In this document: piece by piece, positions 8,863 to 16,308 of the stretch
Layout: the number at the start of each line of letters is the position of its first letter
How positions within the stretch are numbered: the stretch's first letter is position 1
Assembly: GCA_963777775.1 (NCBI GenBank)
Contig: CAVZRL010000009.1
Coordinates: 186,001 to 250,000, forward strand
DNA: 64,000 bases
Direction: 5' to 3'
DNA from: WHSW01 sp963777775
GTDB lineage: Bacteria; Actinomycetota; Thermoleophilia; Solirubrobacterales; 70-9
Translations under genes and position numbers: made by a program
Notes under the pieces: generated by a model
What the model was told of the DNA's origin: nothing
Databases searched by the model: none
What the model saw: only the letters and a program-made list of their open reading frames with translations

Positions 8863-9366
8863 GTTCGGATCGCGCCGCAAGACCACACTCGGCTGACGCT
8901 GCGCCCGCTCGCGCCCGGAGACCAGGACGAGCTGCGGCGGATCCACGCGACGCCGGAGGTCGCTCAGTGGTGGGGGCCGCCCGAGGACGACTTCCCGTGG
9001 GACGACGAGCCCGGCGCCACCCGGCTGACGATCGAAGTCGATGGCGAGATCGCGGGAATGATCCAGTTCTCCGAGGAGCACGAGCCGAAGTACCGCCACG
9101 CCGGGATCGACCTCTTTCTGGACCCCGCCCTGCACAACCGGGGCTGGGGCGAAGAGGCGATACGCCGCTTGGTCCGTCACCTGATCGACGAGCGCGGGCA
9201 TCACCGGATCACGATCGATCCGGCCGCCGGCAACGCGTCCGCGATCCGCGTCTACGAGAAGGTCGGCTTCCGGCGCGTGGGCCTGATGCGCCGCTACGAG
9301 CGAGACGCGGTCGGCGACGGGTGGCACGACGGGCTGCTGATGGAGCTGGTGGCGGACGAGCGATAA
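8863..9366 (+). CDS. GNAT-family N-acetyltransferase, unusual start
   Basis: GCN5-related acetyltransferase, similar to the aminoglycoside 6'-acetyltransferase/RimJ-like branch. Read from 8863 it begins with a segment ending RLTLRPLAPGD and continues through VAQWWGPP and the pyrophosphate-binding region HNRGWGEEAIRRLV, then the typical ASAIRVYEKVGFRRVG. The first in-frame ATG (9058) would delete the first strand and helix, so it is unlikely to be the start. A strong Shine-Dalgarno-like AGGGAGG lies at 8851-8857, five bases before an in-frame GTT at 8863 and eleven before an ATC at 8869; no ATG, GTG or TTG exists between the upstream stop and 9058. Either a rare start codon or a base error (GTG read as GTT) is implied. 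Confidence 0.8.
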   Translation, partial: VRIAPQDHTRLTLRPLAPGDQDELRRIHATPEVAQWWGPPEDDFPWDDEPGATRLTIEVDGEIAGMIQFSEEHEPKYRHAGIDLFLDPALHNRGWGEEAIRRLVRHLIDERGHHRITIDPAAGNASAIRVYEKVGFRRVGLMRRYERDAVGDGWHDGLLMELVADER

Positions 9367-9370
9367 ACGC

Positions 9371-9395
9371 GGTAAAGCGCCGCTCGAGCGGGTAG
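9371..9395 (+). promoter_or_regulatory. Possible sigma-B/F-type promoter (weak match)
   Basis: GGTA, 15-base spacer, GGGTAG, located 75 bases before the start of the small gene at 9470. The -10 fits the GGGTA(T) consensus of SigB/SigF factors; the -35 deviates (GGTA instead of GTTT/GTTA). Weak on its own, listed because stronger sites of the same form occur nearby. Confidence 0.35.
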
Positions 9396-9469
9396 TCGGA
9401 GCCCGTGGGAGAGCGGCAGCCGGCGCCGATCCAAGCCCGGCGCAGCAGCACAGACGTCAAGGAGGTTCC

Positions 9470-9769
9470 ATGCCGGAAACCAGCACCGAGGAGCTCGGCA
9501 GGACGTTGGAGTCAGCCCCGAGCGAGCCGAGCCCGGTCGTCGGGAGGTCGGAGGGCGGCCAGTTCGTCAAGGTGACCTATCTGCGCCCCGTCCCCGAGGA
9601 AGATCCGGTCGGAAGCGAGGCGCAGGGCCGGGCGGGCGAGGTGCCTGAGATGCCCGCGGCCGGCGCGGCGAACCAACTCGCAAGCCTGGTCCGCGAGAAC
9701 CCGGCGACGACCGCCGGCGCGGGCTTGGGCGTGCTCGGCCTGCTCGCGCTGCGCAGCTGGCGCCGGTAG
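9470..9769 (+). CDS. Small hypothetical protein with C-terminal hydrophobic segment
   Basis: A 99-residue protein not recognised as a known family. It is acidic and proline-rich for about 65 residues, with a segment GGQFVKVTYLRPVP, then ends in NPATTAGAGLGVLGLLALRSWRR, a short hydrophobic stretch with a basic end that could anchor it to the membrane. The start is well supported by AAGGAGG four bases upstream of the ATG. First of three closely spaced rightward genes that lead to the F420-dependent oxidoreductase. Confidence 0.65.
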   Translation: MPETSTEELGRTLESAPSEPSPVVGRSEGGQFVKVTYLRPVPEEDPVGSEAQGRAGEVPEMPAAGAANQLASLVRENPATTAGAGLGVLGLLALRSWRR

Positions 9770-9791
9770 ACGGGTACCGAAGGAGGCAGCG

Positions 9792-9998
9792 ATGGCAAAG
9801 GATCACGGTTCCAGCGTCAAGGACGACAAGCAGTACGAGGGTCTGCGCAAGAAGGGGATGAGCAAGCAGCGGGCGGCCTCGATCGCCAACTCGCCCAACG
9901 CCTCCAGCAAGGGCGGCAAGAAGAGCGGCAAGGGCCGCGGGGGATCGAAGTCCCAGAAGCGGGCCGCGGGCCGCGAAGGCGGGCGGAAGTCGAGCTGA
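9792..9998 (+). CDS. Small basic DUF7218-like protein
   Basis: A 68-residue, strongly basic protein. The first half (VKDDKQYEGLRKKGMSKQR, then AASIANSP) matches a widespread small-protein family seen in stress or Rho-N-like contexts; the second half is a Gly/Lys/Ser-rich tail with KKSGKGRGG and RKSS, likely disordered and able to bind nucleic acid. A good ribosome site (GAAGGAGG) lies before the ATG. It sits between the preceding small gene and the F420 enzyme, on the same strand. Function is not known. Confidence 0.75.
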   Translation: MAKDHGSSVKDDKQYEGLRKKGMSKQRAASIANSPNASSKGGKKSGKGRGGSKSQKRAAGREGGRKSS

Positions 9999-10038
9999 GC
10001 ACCCGAGCCGGAGGAGGCGACGTGTACGCCGCCGGGCG

Positions 10039-10995
10039 ATGACTGAGATCGGCTATACGCTCTCGAGCGAGGAGTTCGGGCCCCGGGAGCTGGTCCGCTT
10101 CGCCGAGCGGGCGGAGTCCGCGGGCTTCGACTTCCTCTCCATATCCGACCACTTTCACCCCTGGACCGACGAGCAGGGCCACTCCCCGTTCGTGTGGGCA
10201 ACGCTCGGCGGAGTCGCGTGCGCGACCGAGCGGGTCTCGGTCGCGACCGGTGTGACCTGCCCGACCACCCGCGTCCACCCGGCGATCGTCGCCCATGCCG
10301 CGGCCAGCGTCGCCTCGATGATGCCCGGCCGATTCTTGCTCGGTCTCGGCGCCGGCGAGAACCTCAACGAGCACATCGTCGGCCGTGGCTGGCCCGAGCC
10401 GACCGTCCGCCAGGAGCGGCTCGAGGAGGCGGTCGAGGTGATCCGTGGGTTGTGGCAGCGAGGCCTGTTCAGCCACCGCGGACGCCACTTCACCGTCGAG
10501 CAGGCGCGCCTCTACACGCTGCCCGAGGACCTCCCGCCGATCTTGATCGCGACCGGCGGTGAGCAGGCCACCGAGCTCGCGGGACGGATCGGCGACGGCA
10601 TGTTCGGCCTGGTTCCGGATCGGGAGGTGATCTCCCAGTTCGAATCGGCAGGAGGAGCCGAAAAGCCGCGACTCGGCCAGGTGCACGTCTGCTGGGCGGA
10701 GGACGAGGAGCAGGCCCGGCGAACGGCCCTGGCGCAGTGGCCCAACGCCGGCGTCCCGGGGAGCCTGAGCTGGGAACTGCCGCTGCCGTCGCACTTCGAG
10801 GAGGCAGCCGAGGGCCTGACCGAGGACGAGATCGCGAAGAGCATCGTCTGCGGCCCCGATCCGGCGCCGTATCTGGCGGCCGCGACCGAGTTCGTCGACG
10901 CCGGCTACACGCACGTCTACTTCCATCAGGTCGGCCCCGACCAGGAGCAGTTCATCGAGTTCGCCGAGCGCGAGCTGATCGCGGCCTTGCGCTAG
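10039..10995 (+). CDS. F420-dependent LLM-class oxidoreductase (TIGR03557-like)
   Basis: A 318-residue TIM-barrel oxidoreductase of the luciferase-like monooxygenase superfamily, in the branch that binds coenzyme F420 (relatives of F420-dependent glucose-6-phosphate dehydrogenase). Supporting segments are IGYTLSSEEFGPRELV, FDFLSISDHFHPW, the flavin-phosphate binding region GRFLLGLGAGENLNEHIVG, and PPILIATGGEQATELAG. The conserved QWPNAG block near residue 240 is typical of the TIGR03557 group. The native substrate is unknown. The gene implies that the host makes F420, as many actinobacteria do. Confidence 0.88.
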   Translation: MTEIGYTLSSEEFGPRELVRFAERAESAGFDFLSISDHFHPWTDEQGHSPFVWATLGGVACATERVSVATGVTCPTTRVHPAIVAHAAASVASMMPGRFLLGLGAGENLNEHIVGRGWPEPTVRQERLEEAVEVIRGLWQRGLFSHRGRHFTVEQARLYTLPEDLPPILIATGGEQATELAGRIGDGMFGLVPDREVISQFESAGGAEKPRLGQVHVCWAEDEEQARRTALAQWPNAGVPGSLSWELPLPSHFEEAAEGLTEDEIAKSIVCGPDPAPYLAAATEFVDAGYTHVYFHQVGPDQEQFIEFAERELIAALR

Positions 10996-11007
10996 GTCCT
11001 GAGGGCC

Positions 11008-11865
11008 CTAGAGCAGGATCAGGCAGGCGATGATCGCCAGCGGCGTACCGAACAGGGATGCTTTGGCAAAGAAGTCACGCGCGAACCCGCGGTAGGGACC
11101 GGCCTGGAAGAGGACGAGGCCGACGACATGCGCGAGGTTGATCAACCCGAACACGCCGGCGATCAGGATCCGGGCGGACTGCTCGGTGAACCCTCCGTCG
11201 TCGGTGCCAAAGCCGCCGTTCGAGTTCAGGCTGTCGTCGCCGGTTGCGGCGAGGATCACGAGCACGATCGTTCCGACGATCGCAACCACGATCCCGAGCA
11301 GGTCCCGGGCGCTGAACGGCGGCAGGTTTCGCGACCGAGGCTCCGCCTCGCCGGGATCCGCGGCCGGCTGGCCGGCCGGCTTGCGCTCGACCTCTGCCAC
11401 CCGTGGCGCCGTGCCGGTCTCGATGTAGAGCTCTGTGATCGGCGGATCGAAGTCGCGCTCTGATTCCTCGATCCCCTGGCGCTCGAGGTACGGGCCCCCG
11501 TCGCGGTGGGCGACGATCACGATCTCGTCCGCGGCGAAGCTCTGGAGCGCGTCCTGGATCGCCAGCCGGAGGTCGGAATCGCCGACCTCGGCCGCGACGT
11601 CGACACCTGAGGCCCCCAGGATCGCAGCTGAACGGGTTGCCCGGCCACGGGCTTGCTCGGTCGCCTCATCGACGTCTCCCATTGCGTGCTCGAGGGGGGA
11701 TTGGTCGACTGCGGGCGCGATCAGCCGGACCTCGGCCCGCTCGCCCCGGATCCGCTCCAGGACCGTCTCCGCCACATCGGGGCTGCCGATCTCCTCGGCC
11801 GCTACCACCAGCAGCCGAAACGGCTGCCCACGCACGGGAGCCTCGGTGTCGGTCGACGTTGCCAT
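11008..11865 (-). CDS. Universal-stress-type protein with C-terminal membrane helices
   Basis: A 285-residue protein. Residues about 15-160 look like a Usp/HUP-type alpha/beta domain (RLLVVAAEEIGSPDVAETVL, and later AADEIVIVAHRDGGPYLERQG), although the ATP-binding glycine motif of UspA is not obvious. The rest contains three hydrophobic segments (DLLGIVVAIVGTIVLVILAA, ILIAGVFGLINLAHVVGLVLF split in two parts, and a terminal GTPLAIIACLILL). The reading frame extends further upstream to 12246, but that part overlaps the divergent UdgX gene and looks like antisense sequence. The ATG at 11865 is chosen because a sigma-B/F-type promoter lies immediately upstream. Confidence 0.75.
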   Translation of the reverse strand: MATSTDTEAPVRGQPFRLLVVAAEEIGSPDVAETVLERIRGERAEVRLIAPAVDQSPLEHAMGDVDEATEQARGRATRSAAILGASGVDVAAEVGDSDLRLAIQDALQSFAADEIVIVAHRDGGPYLERQGIEESERDFDPPITELYIETGTAPRVAEVERKPAGQPAADPGEAEPRSRNLPPFSARDLLGIVVAIVGTIVLVILAATGDDSLNSNGGFGTDDGGFTEQSARILIAGVFGLINLAHVVGLVLFQAGPYRGFARDFFAKASLFGTPLAIIACLILL

Positions 11866-11874
11866 GGGTCGCGG

Positions 11875-11900
11875 ATACCCGGCCCGGCGTTCGCCGAAAC
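11875..11900 (-). promoter_or_regulatory. Sigma-B/F-type promoter for the Usp-like gene
   Basis: On the minus strand GTTT (11900-11897), a 16-base spacer and GGGTAT (11880-11875), ending nine bases before the ATG at 11865. It fits the GTTT-N15-17-GGGTA(T) consensus known for SigB/SigF factors. The leader would be very short or absent. Confidence 0.65.
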
Positions 11901-11914
11901 CCTGGCCGGGAGGT

Positions 11915-11940
11915 GTTTGCGCTCCGCACGCGAGGGGTAT
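11915..11940 (+). promoter_or_regulatory. Sigma-B/F-type promoter for udgX
   Basis: GTTT at 11915-11918, 16-base spacer, GGGTAT at 11935-11940; the GTG start of udgX follows 15 bases later. It lies back-to-back with an equally good site for the divergent Usp-like gene, so both may respond to the same stress sigma factor. Confidence 0.65.
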
Positions 11941-11955
11941 CGCTGAGATCGCACA

Positions 11956-12582
11956 GTGGACGAGGGAACCCCCGAGTTTCTGCTCGCCGGCAGGCGCACG
12001 CTCGAGGGCGTGCGCCGCGCGGCGGGCGGATGTCGCGGCTGCCCTCTGTGGCGTGACGCGACCCAGACCGTCTTCGGCGCCGGTCCGTCTGACGCGCCGC
12101 TTGTCCTCGTCGGCGAGCAGCCCGGCGACCGCGAGGACGTCGAGGGCGAGCCGTTCGTCGGTCCCGCCGGCCGCCTGCTGCGCCAGGCGTTGGAGGCGGC
12201 CGGCATCGACACCGGCAACGTCTATCTGACCAACGCGGTCAAGCACTTCAAGTTCAAGTCACGCGGCAAGCGTCGGATCCACCAGCGCCCGAGCGCGACC
12301 GAGGTGGCAGCGTGCCGGCCCTGGCTCGAGGCCGAGCTCAGACTCGTGCAGCCGCAGGCGGTCGGGGTGCTGGGCGCGATCGCCGCCAAGTCACTGCTCG
12401 GCAACGACTTCCGGGTCACGAAGCAGCGCGGCGAGCTGCTCGAGGTCTCGTTCGCTCGGGTGGCGGTGGCGACGATCCACCCCTCGGCCGTCCTTCGGGC
12501 GGGGTCGGCGAGCGAGCGCCAAGAGGGTCTCGATTCGCTCACCGCGGACCTCAGGACACTGGCCGGGTCGCTGCCGAGCTGA
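11956..12582 (+). CDS. udgX: Uracil-DNA glycosylase UdgX
   Basis: Family-4-like uracil-DNA glycosylase of the UdgX type, 208 residues from a GTG start. It has the GEQPGDREDVEGEPFVGPAG active-site region (the GEQPG variant of motif A) and the C-terminal ATIHPSAVLR motif. The diagnostic insertion KRRIHQRP near residue 100 is the UdgX-specific loop; in the Mycobacterium smegmatis enzyme the histidine in this loop becomes covalently attached to the abasic sugar after uracil excision. Four Fe-S-cluster cysteines fit: C27 and C30 (CRGC, followed by PLW), then one before RPWLEAEL and one further along, as in family 4. Probable stress induction is suggested by its promoter. Confidence 0.93.
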   Translation: MDEGTPEFLLAGRRTLEGVRRAAGGCRGCPLWRDATQTVFGAGPSDAPLVLVGEQPGDREDVEGEPFVGPAGRLLRQALEAAGIDTGNVYLTNAVKHFKFKSRGKRRIHQRPSATEVAACRPWLEAELRLVQPQAVGVLGAIAAKSLLGNDFRVTKQRGELLEVSFARVAVATIHPSAVLRAGSASERQEGLDSLTADLRTLAGSLPS

Positions 12583-12599
12583 CCCAGCTCGCGTCGCCC

Positions 12600-13121
12600 C
12601 TAGCCGTCTCCGCTCGCGCGCTCCGCGACGCTGCGGGCAACCGGCGCGACAAACCAGAGCCAGGCAAACAACGCGCCGAAAGCCGCGACCACGATCGCGG
12701 TCAGGGTCGAGTCATAGACGAAATGGGTGATCATCATCAGCACGCCGCAGATCGCTCCCGCCTCCAACGCCAGGCCCGCGATCGCGAGCCGATTCGACGT
12801 CGCAACGATCCACGGCTTGTCGAGGTCGCGAAACCGCATCCGGTGCCGGGCCGTAGGAGCCATCAGGCAAACGGAAGATCCCGCGGTCAAGAGCAGGGTC
12901 ACGTAGTAGACGGTGCGCTCGAAATCGGACACGTCGGGCCACCCCTGTTGAAACGGGACCACGAGCAGAAACGCGAACAGGACCTGGATCCCGGGAATCG
13001 CGACTCGAAGCTCCTGCAGCAGCTCGAGCAGGTTGCGGTCGAGGCGCTCGGACTCGGTTTCGTCGCGCTCGTCCTGGGAGGAGTCGCCGTATCGCTGGGA
13101 CTTGCCGCCGGGCGAGGCCAT
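12600..13121 (-). CDS. DUF6328-family membrane protein
   Basis: A 173-residue protein with a charged N-terminus (SQDERDETESERLDRNLLEL) followed by four hydrophobic helices. The motif LLQELRVAIPGIQVLFAFLL with PFQ and the block APTARHRMRFR correspond to the DUF6328 family of small actinobacterial membrane proteins of unknown function. The frame is open upstream to 13205, but the ATG at 13121 gives the conventional family start and avoids overlap with the neighbouring gene. Last member of the CBS-domain operon. Confidence 0.8.
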   Translation of the reverse strand: MASPGGKSQRYGDSSQDERDETESERLDRNLLELLQELRVAIPGIQVLFAFLLVVPFQQGWPDVSDFERTVYYVTLLLTAGSSVCLMAPTARHRMRFRDLDKPWIVATSNRLAIAGLALEAGAICGVLMMITHFVYDSTLTAIVVAAFGALFAWLWFVAPVARSVAERASGDG

Positions 13122-13152
13122 CTCTCGAGACCGTATCCGGAAAGGTCGACCG

Positions 13153-13428
13153 TCAGCCGCGCTGGGCGGGCTCCGAGCCCTCCCCCGCAACCGGCGCCCC
13201 ACCACTGGCCGGATTTCGCGGATTCGTGAGCGGGTTGTCCGCGCGGCCGGCAGCGACGGTGGGCCCCCGGGTTCCGGCCCGGCGCAGTCCGTAGACAGCC
13301 CCGATCACACCAAAGCCAACGGCGGCGGCCAAGAGCGCGAGCAGGGGCGATCCAAGGAAGGCGCTCGCGATCACCAAGAGGACGAGGAGCGCTCCCACCG
13401 ACATCGCAATGAACCAATGGCCCCACAC
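13153..13428 (-). CDS. Small two-helix membrane protein
   Basis: A 91-residue protein with two adjacent hydrophobic helices in the first half (FIAMSVGALLVLLVIASAF and LLALLAAAVGFGVIGAVYGL) and a polar, proline/glycine-rich cytoplasmic tail. No family recognised. It lies 36 bases downstream of the CBS-domain gene and 31 bases upstream of the DUF6328 gene, all leftward, so it is probably cotranscribed with them. Confidence 0.62.
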   Translation of the reverse strand: MWGHWFIAMSVGALLVLLVIASAFLGSPLLALLAAAVGFGVIGAVYGLRRAGTRGPTVAAGRADNPLTNPRNPASGGAPVAGEGSEPAQRG

Positions 13429-13464
13429 TTGCGCTAGCGCCCCCGCGTTCTTCTCTCTGGGCGC

Positions 13465-13887
13465 CTATTCGGCCGCCGAGATCGCCTCGACCAGCTCCCC
13501 GACGTCTTCCTCGTCGACGTTCTGCGCCAGGTCTCCCTGGCTCACGATCCCGACCAGGTCGTGTCCGTCGATCACCGGCAGTCGCCTGACAGCATGCGTC
13601 TTCATCGTCTGAAGCGCCTCGGCTACGGAGTCATCGGCGCCGATCGTCACCGGCTTGCCCTCACCGAGCTCACCGGCCCTGGTCGAAGACGGGTCGCGCC
13701 CCTGGGCCAAGACCTTGGTCACGATGTCGCGGTCCGTGAGCATGCCCTTGAGCCTGTCGTCGTTGCCGCAGATCGGCAGCGCCCCGACCTCGAGCTCGGA
13801 CATCATCCTCGCGGCCTCGGTGACCGAGTCGTCTTCCCCAACGCACTTCGCGTCCGGGGTCATTACCTCGCGCGCCGTCTTCGCCAT
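13465..13887 (-). CDS. CBS-domain pair protein
   Basis: A 140-residue protein consisting almost entirely of two CBS motifs. The first runs from REVMTPDAKCVGEDDSVTEA to VGALPICGNDDRLKGMLTDRDIV; the second includes PVTIGADDSVAEALQTMKTH and VRRLPVIDGHDLVGIVSQGDLA. Such stand-alone pairs bind adenosine nucleotides and act as energy or stress sensors. A strong AAGGAG lies before the ATG, and a sigma-B/F-type promoter about 38 bases upstream. First gene of a three-gene leftward operon. Confidence 0.9.
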   Translation of the reverse strand: MAKTAREVMTPDAKCVGEDDSVTEAARMMSELEVGALPICGNDDRLKGMLTDRDIVTKVLAQGRDPSSTRAGELGEGKPVTIGADDSVAEALQTMKTHAVRRLPVIDGHDLVGIVSQGDLAQNVDEEDVGELVEAISAAE

Positions 13888-13924
13888 CGTTGATCTCCTT
13901 CCGCTCGGATTGCGCCTCTCGCAT

Positions 13925-13950
13925 GTACCCCGCTGACCCGGGCGCTTAAC
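13925..13950 (-). promoter_or_regulatory. Sigma-B/F-type promoter of the CBS operon
   Basis: Minus-strand GTTA (13950-13947), 16-base spacer, GGGTAC (13930-13925), 37 bases upstream of the CBS-protein ATG. The -35 is GTTA rather than GTTT, as also seen before csbD. Confidence 0.6.
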
Positions 13951-13964
13951 AGGTTCGCGATCGC

Positions 13965-14792
13965 TCAGCTCTCGACCGCTCGCCGGGCCAGCAGGTCGAA
14001 GATCCGATCCGGAATAAGGCCCCGCAGCCGCGTCACCACGTGGGCCGGAAACCCGATCGGGTAGCGCGAGCTCGGCCTCGAGCTGAGCACGGCGCGCTCG
14101 ACGGACTTCGCGACAGCCTGCGGGTCCCGCCCGTCTCGGTCCTGATCGCGCAACACGCCGACGAAGGCCGACAGTCGCTCCGCATAGCGCTCCGACCCGT
14201 CGCGCGACTCCAACTCCGCCATGCGATGCTCGGCCTTCGACCGGATCCGAGTCGAGGTCGAGTCGGGCTCGACCACGGTGACTGTGAACCCCTCGTCGCC
14301 GAACTCATTTGCGCAGAGCGTCTGCCGCCGCCTCGAGCGCGTGCTTGGAGGCGCTATATGCACCTGCGAACGGGAACGCGACCCGGCCGGCTACTGAGCT
14401 GACGAACACGATGCGGGGGCCTTGCGAGCCGCGCAAGAGGGGAAGCATCGAGCGCGTGACGGCAATCTGACCGATGAAGTTGACCTCGAGCTGCTCGCGC
14501 AGCTCGTCGCTCGTCAGCAGCTCCAATGGTCCGCCGATCCCGATCCCGGCGTTGTTGACCAGCGCGTCCAGGCCGCCGCCGCGCTGGATCACCTCCCGCG
14601 CGACCTCGACCGATCCCTGATCGGACACGTCCAGCGTCACCGGGCTGAGCTCGGGTGAGCCGAGCCCCTCAAGCTCCCGGAACGACGCCTCGTCGCGCAC
14701 GCCAGCCAGGTCGAGACCCCGGCCGCGGCGAGCCGGCATGCCGCCGCCCGTCCGATCCCGCTCGACGCCCCCGTGACCAGGGCCCGGGTCAC
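13965..14792 (-). pseudogene. SDR-family oxidoreductase with two frameshifts
   Basis: Short-chain dehydrogenase spread over three frames. Frame one starts at a GTG (14792) with ALVTGASSGIGRAAACRLAA, the NAD(P)-binding TGxxxGIG motif. Frame two carries LDVSDQGSV, LVNNAGIG, FVSSVAG and the active-site YSASKHALEA. Frame three holds the C-terminus from NEFGDEGFTVTVVEPD. One break is near 14720 and the other at an AAA run (14308-14310) where removal of one A restores the reading LRNEFGDEG. The GTG overlaps the stop of the upstream alcohol dehydrogenase (GTGA), indicating coupling. Both breaks are simple single-base events, so sequence error is possible. Confidence 0.8.
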
Positions 14793-15983
14793 GGCTGGAA
14801 GACGACCTTGAACATCCCGTCCTGTTTCTTCTGGAACTTCTCGTACGCTGCCGGCGCCTCGGCCAGAGGCAGCTTGTGGGTTGCGAAGTCCTCGGTGCCA
14901 AGTGGGTCGTCGTCGTCGCTGACCAAAGGCATGATCGCGTCGATCCAGCGCTTGACGTGCGCCCGTCCCATCCGGATCTGCACACCCTTGTCGAAGAGCT
15001 GCATCAATGGAATCGGGTCGATCGCGCCGCCGTAAACGCCGCTGATCGAGACAGTGCCGCCCCGCCGCACGGCGTCGAAGCAGGCGTAGAGAGCGCTGAG
15101 GCGGTCCACCCCCGCCTTTTCGATCATCGGCCTGGCGACGAAGTCCGGCAGTAGACCGGCGAGGCTTTGGGCGAGCGAGCCGATAGGCGCGCCATGCGCC
15201 TCCATTCCGACAGCGTCGATCGCCGAGTCGGCGCCCCGCCCGTCGGTCAGCTCGCGGACCCGATCCGCGACCGTGCTCGTGTCGCCCGCTTCCGTTCGAG
15301 ACATCCACTACCTCGACTCCCGCCTTGCGGGCCATCCCCAGGCGGTCGTCGACGAGGTCGACCCCGATCACCGTGACTCCGCGATGTAGGGCGATTCGGG
15401 CCGCCATCTGCCCGATTGGCCCGAGGCCGAAGACCACCACCGAGCCGCCCTCCGGGATCGCCGCGTACTCGACCGCCTGCCATGCGGTCGGCAGCACGTC
15501 CGAGAGGAACAGGAAGCGATCGTCGGGCGGCCCCTCCGGGACCTTGATCGGCCCGAACTGAGCCTGGGGGACGCGAAGCAGCTCCGCCTGCCCGCCGGGC
15601 ACTTGGCCGTAGAGCTTCATGTAGCCGAACAGCGATGCCCCGGTCCCGGTGTCGCGATTCTGAGTGGTCTCGCACTGCGCGTAGAGCTGCTGCTCGCACA
15701 TCCAGCAATGCCCGCACGAGATGTTGAACGGGATCACCACCCGGTCGCCCGGCACTATCTGATCGACGTCCGCCCCGACCGCCTCGACGACGCCCATCGG
15801 CTCGTGGCCGAGAACGTCGCCCGGCTCCAGGAACGGCCCGAGGACCTTGTAGAGATGGAGGTCGGAGCCGCAGAGGCCGGTCGAGGTGATGCGGACGATC
15901 GCGTCGGTCGACTCCTGGATCGCCGGATCCGGCACCTCCTCGACGCGGACGTCCTCGGTTCCCTGCCAGGTGACAGCCTTCAT
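14789..15983 (-). pseudogene. Zinc alcohol dehydrogenase, glutathione-independent formaldehyde dehydrogenase-like, one frameshift
   Basis: Medium-chain zinc dehydrogenase. The N-terminal part has the catalytic zinc region STGLCGSDLHLYK, GHEPMGVVEAVG, and the structural-zinc cysteines CGHCWMCEQQLYAQC. The cofactor fold is VVVFGLGPIGQMAA. The combination and the segment FLFLSDVLPTAWQAVEYA resemble glutathione-independent formaldehyde dehydrogenases. The frame breaks at 15295-15296; removing one A joins VVDVS to TEAGDTSTVADRV and the protein continues to its normal end QDGMFKVVFQP. It is 40 bases downstream of the small membrane gene at 16024 and overlaps the SDR, so the three probably form one operon. 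Confidence 0.85.
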
Positions 15984-16023
15984 CGCGCCTCAGCCGCTGC
16001 CGCACAGCTCGCGGGCGTCACGG

Positions 16024-16173
16024 TCAGACGCGTGCCGAACGCCCGCCCGACAGGTAGGGCCAGAGCAGGAGCGCGAGACCGATCACGATCACGACCACGC
16101 CGAGAGCCCAGCTCACGAGCAGCGCCAACACTATGCCGATGATGATCAGCAGGATCGGCAATGAGATAGCCAT
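16024..16173 (-). CDS. 49-residue two-helix membrane peptide
   Basis: A short gene with an ATG preceded by GGAGG at correct spacing. The product starts MAISLPILLIIIGIVLALLV and continues into a second hydrophobic stretch VVVIVIGLALLLWPYL, ending in a short basic tail (GGRSARV). It is therefore a double-pass membrane peptide of unknown function. A close match to a sigma-B/F promoter lies 11 bases before the ATG, and the formaldehyde-dehydrogenase-like gene follows on the same strand, so it probably heads a stress-inducible operon. Confidence 0.72.
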   Translation of the reverse strand: MAISLPILLIIIGIVLALLVSWALGVVVIVIGLALLLWPYLSGGRSARV

Positions 16174-16183
16174 GCCTCCGTCC

Positions 16184-16208
16184 CTACCCCCTCGGCCTTG
16201 AGCGAAAC
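16184..16208 (-). promoter_or_regulatory. Sigma-B/F-type promoter of the small membrane gene/ADH/SDR operon
   Basis: Minus-strand GTTT (16208-16205), 15-base spacer, GGGTAG (16189-16184), with the ribosome site and ATG (16173) immediately after. One of the best matches in the window to the GTTT-N15-GGGTA(T) form. Confidence 0.65.
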
Positions 16209-16308
16209 GGAGGCCCTCACCGCTTCAAACCGAACCAGGCGGGTATGAGCCAAACGAGGCCCAGGATGTGACCTGCTCTCGGCGTCAACTACGCTCACCG
16301 ATCGACCC

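Noticed and set aside
11866..12246. Upstream extension of the Usp-like frame
   Set aside because: Overlaps udgX on the opposite strand and shows no homology; both genes have their own promoter boxes between 11875 and 11940.
16236..16241. GGGTAT upstream of the RsbW-like gene as a self-regulating sigma-B/F promoter
   Set aside because: No GTTT/GTTA-like box lies 15-17 bases before it; match limited to six bases.
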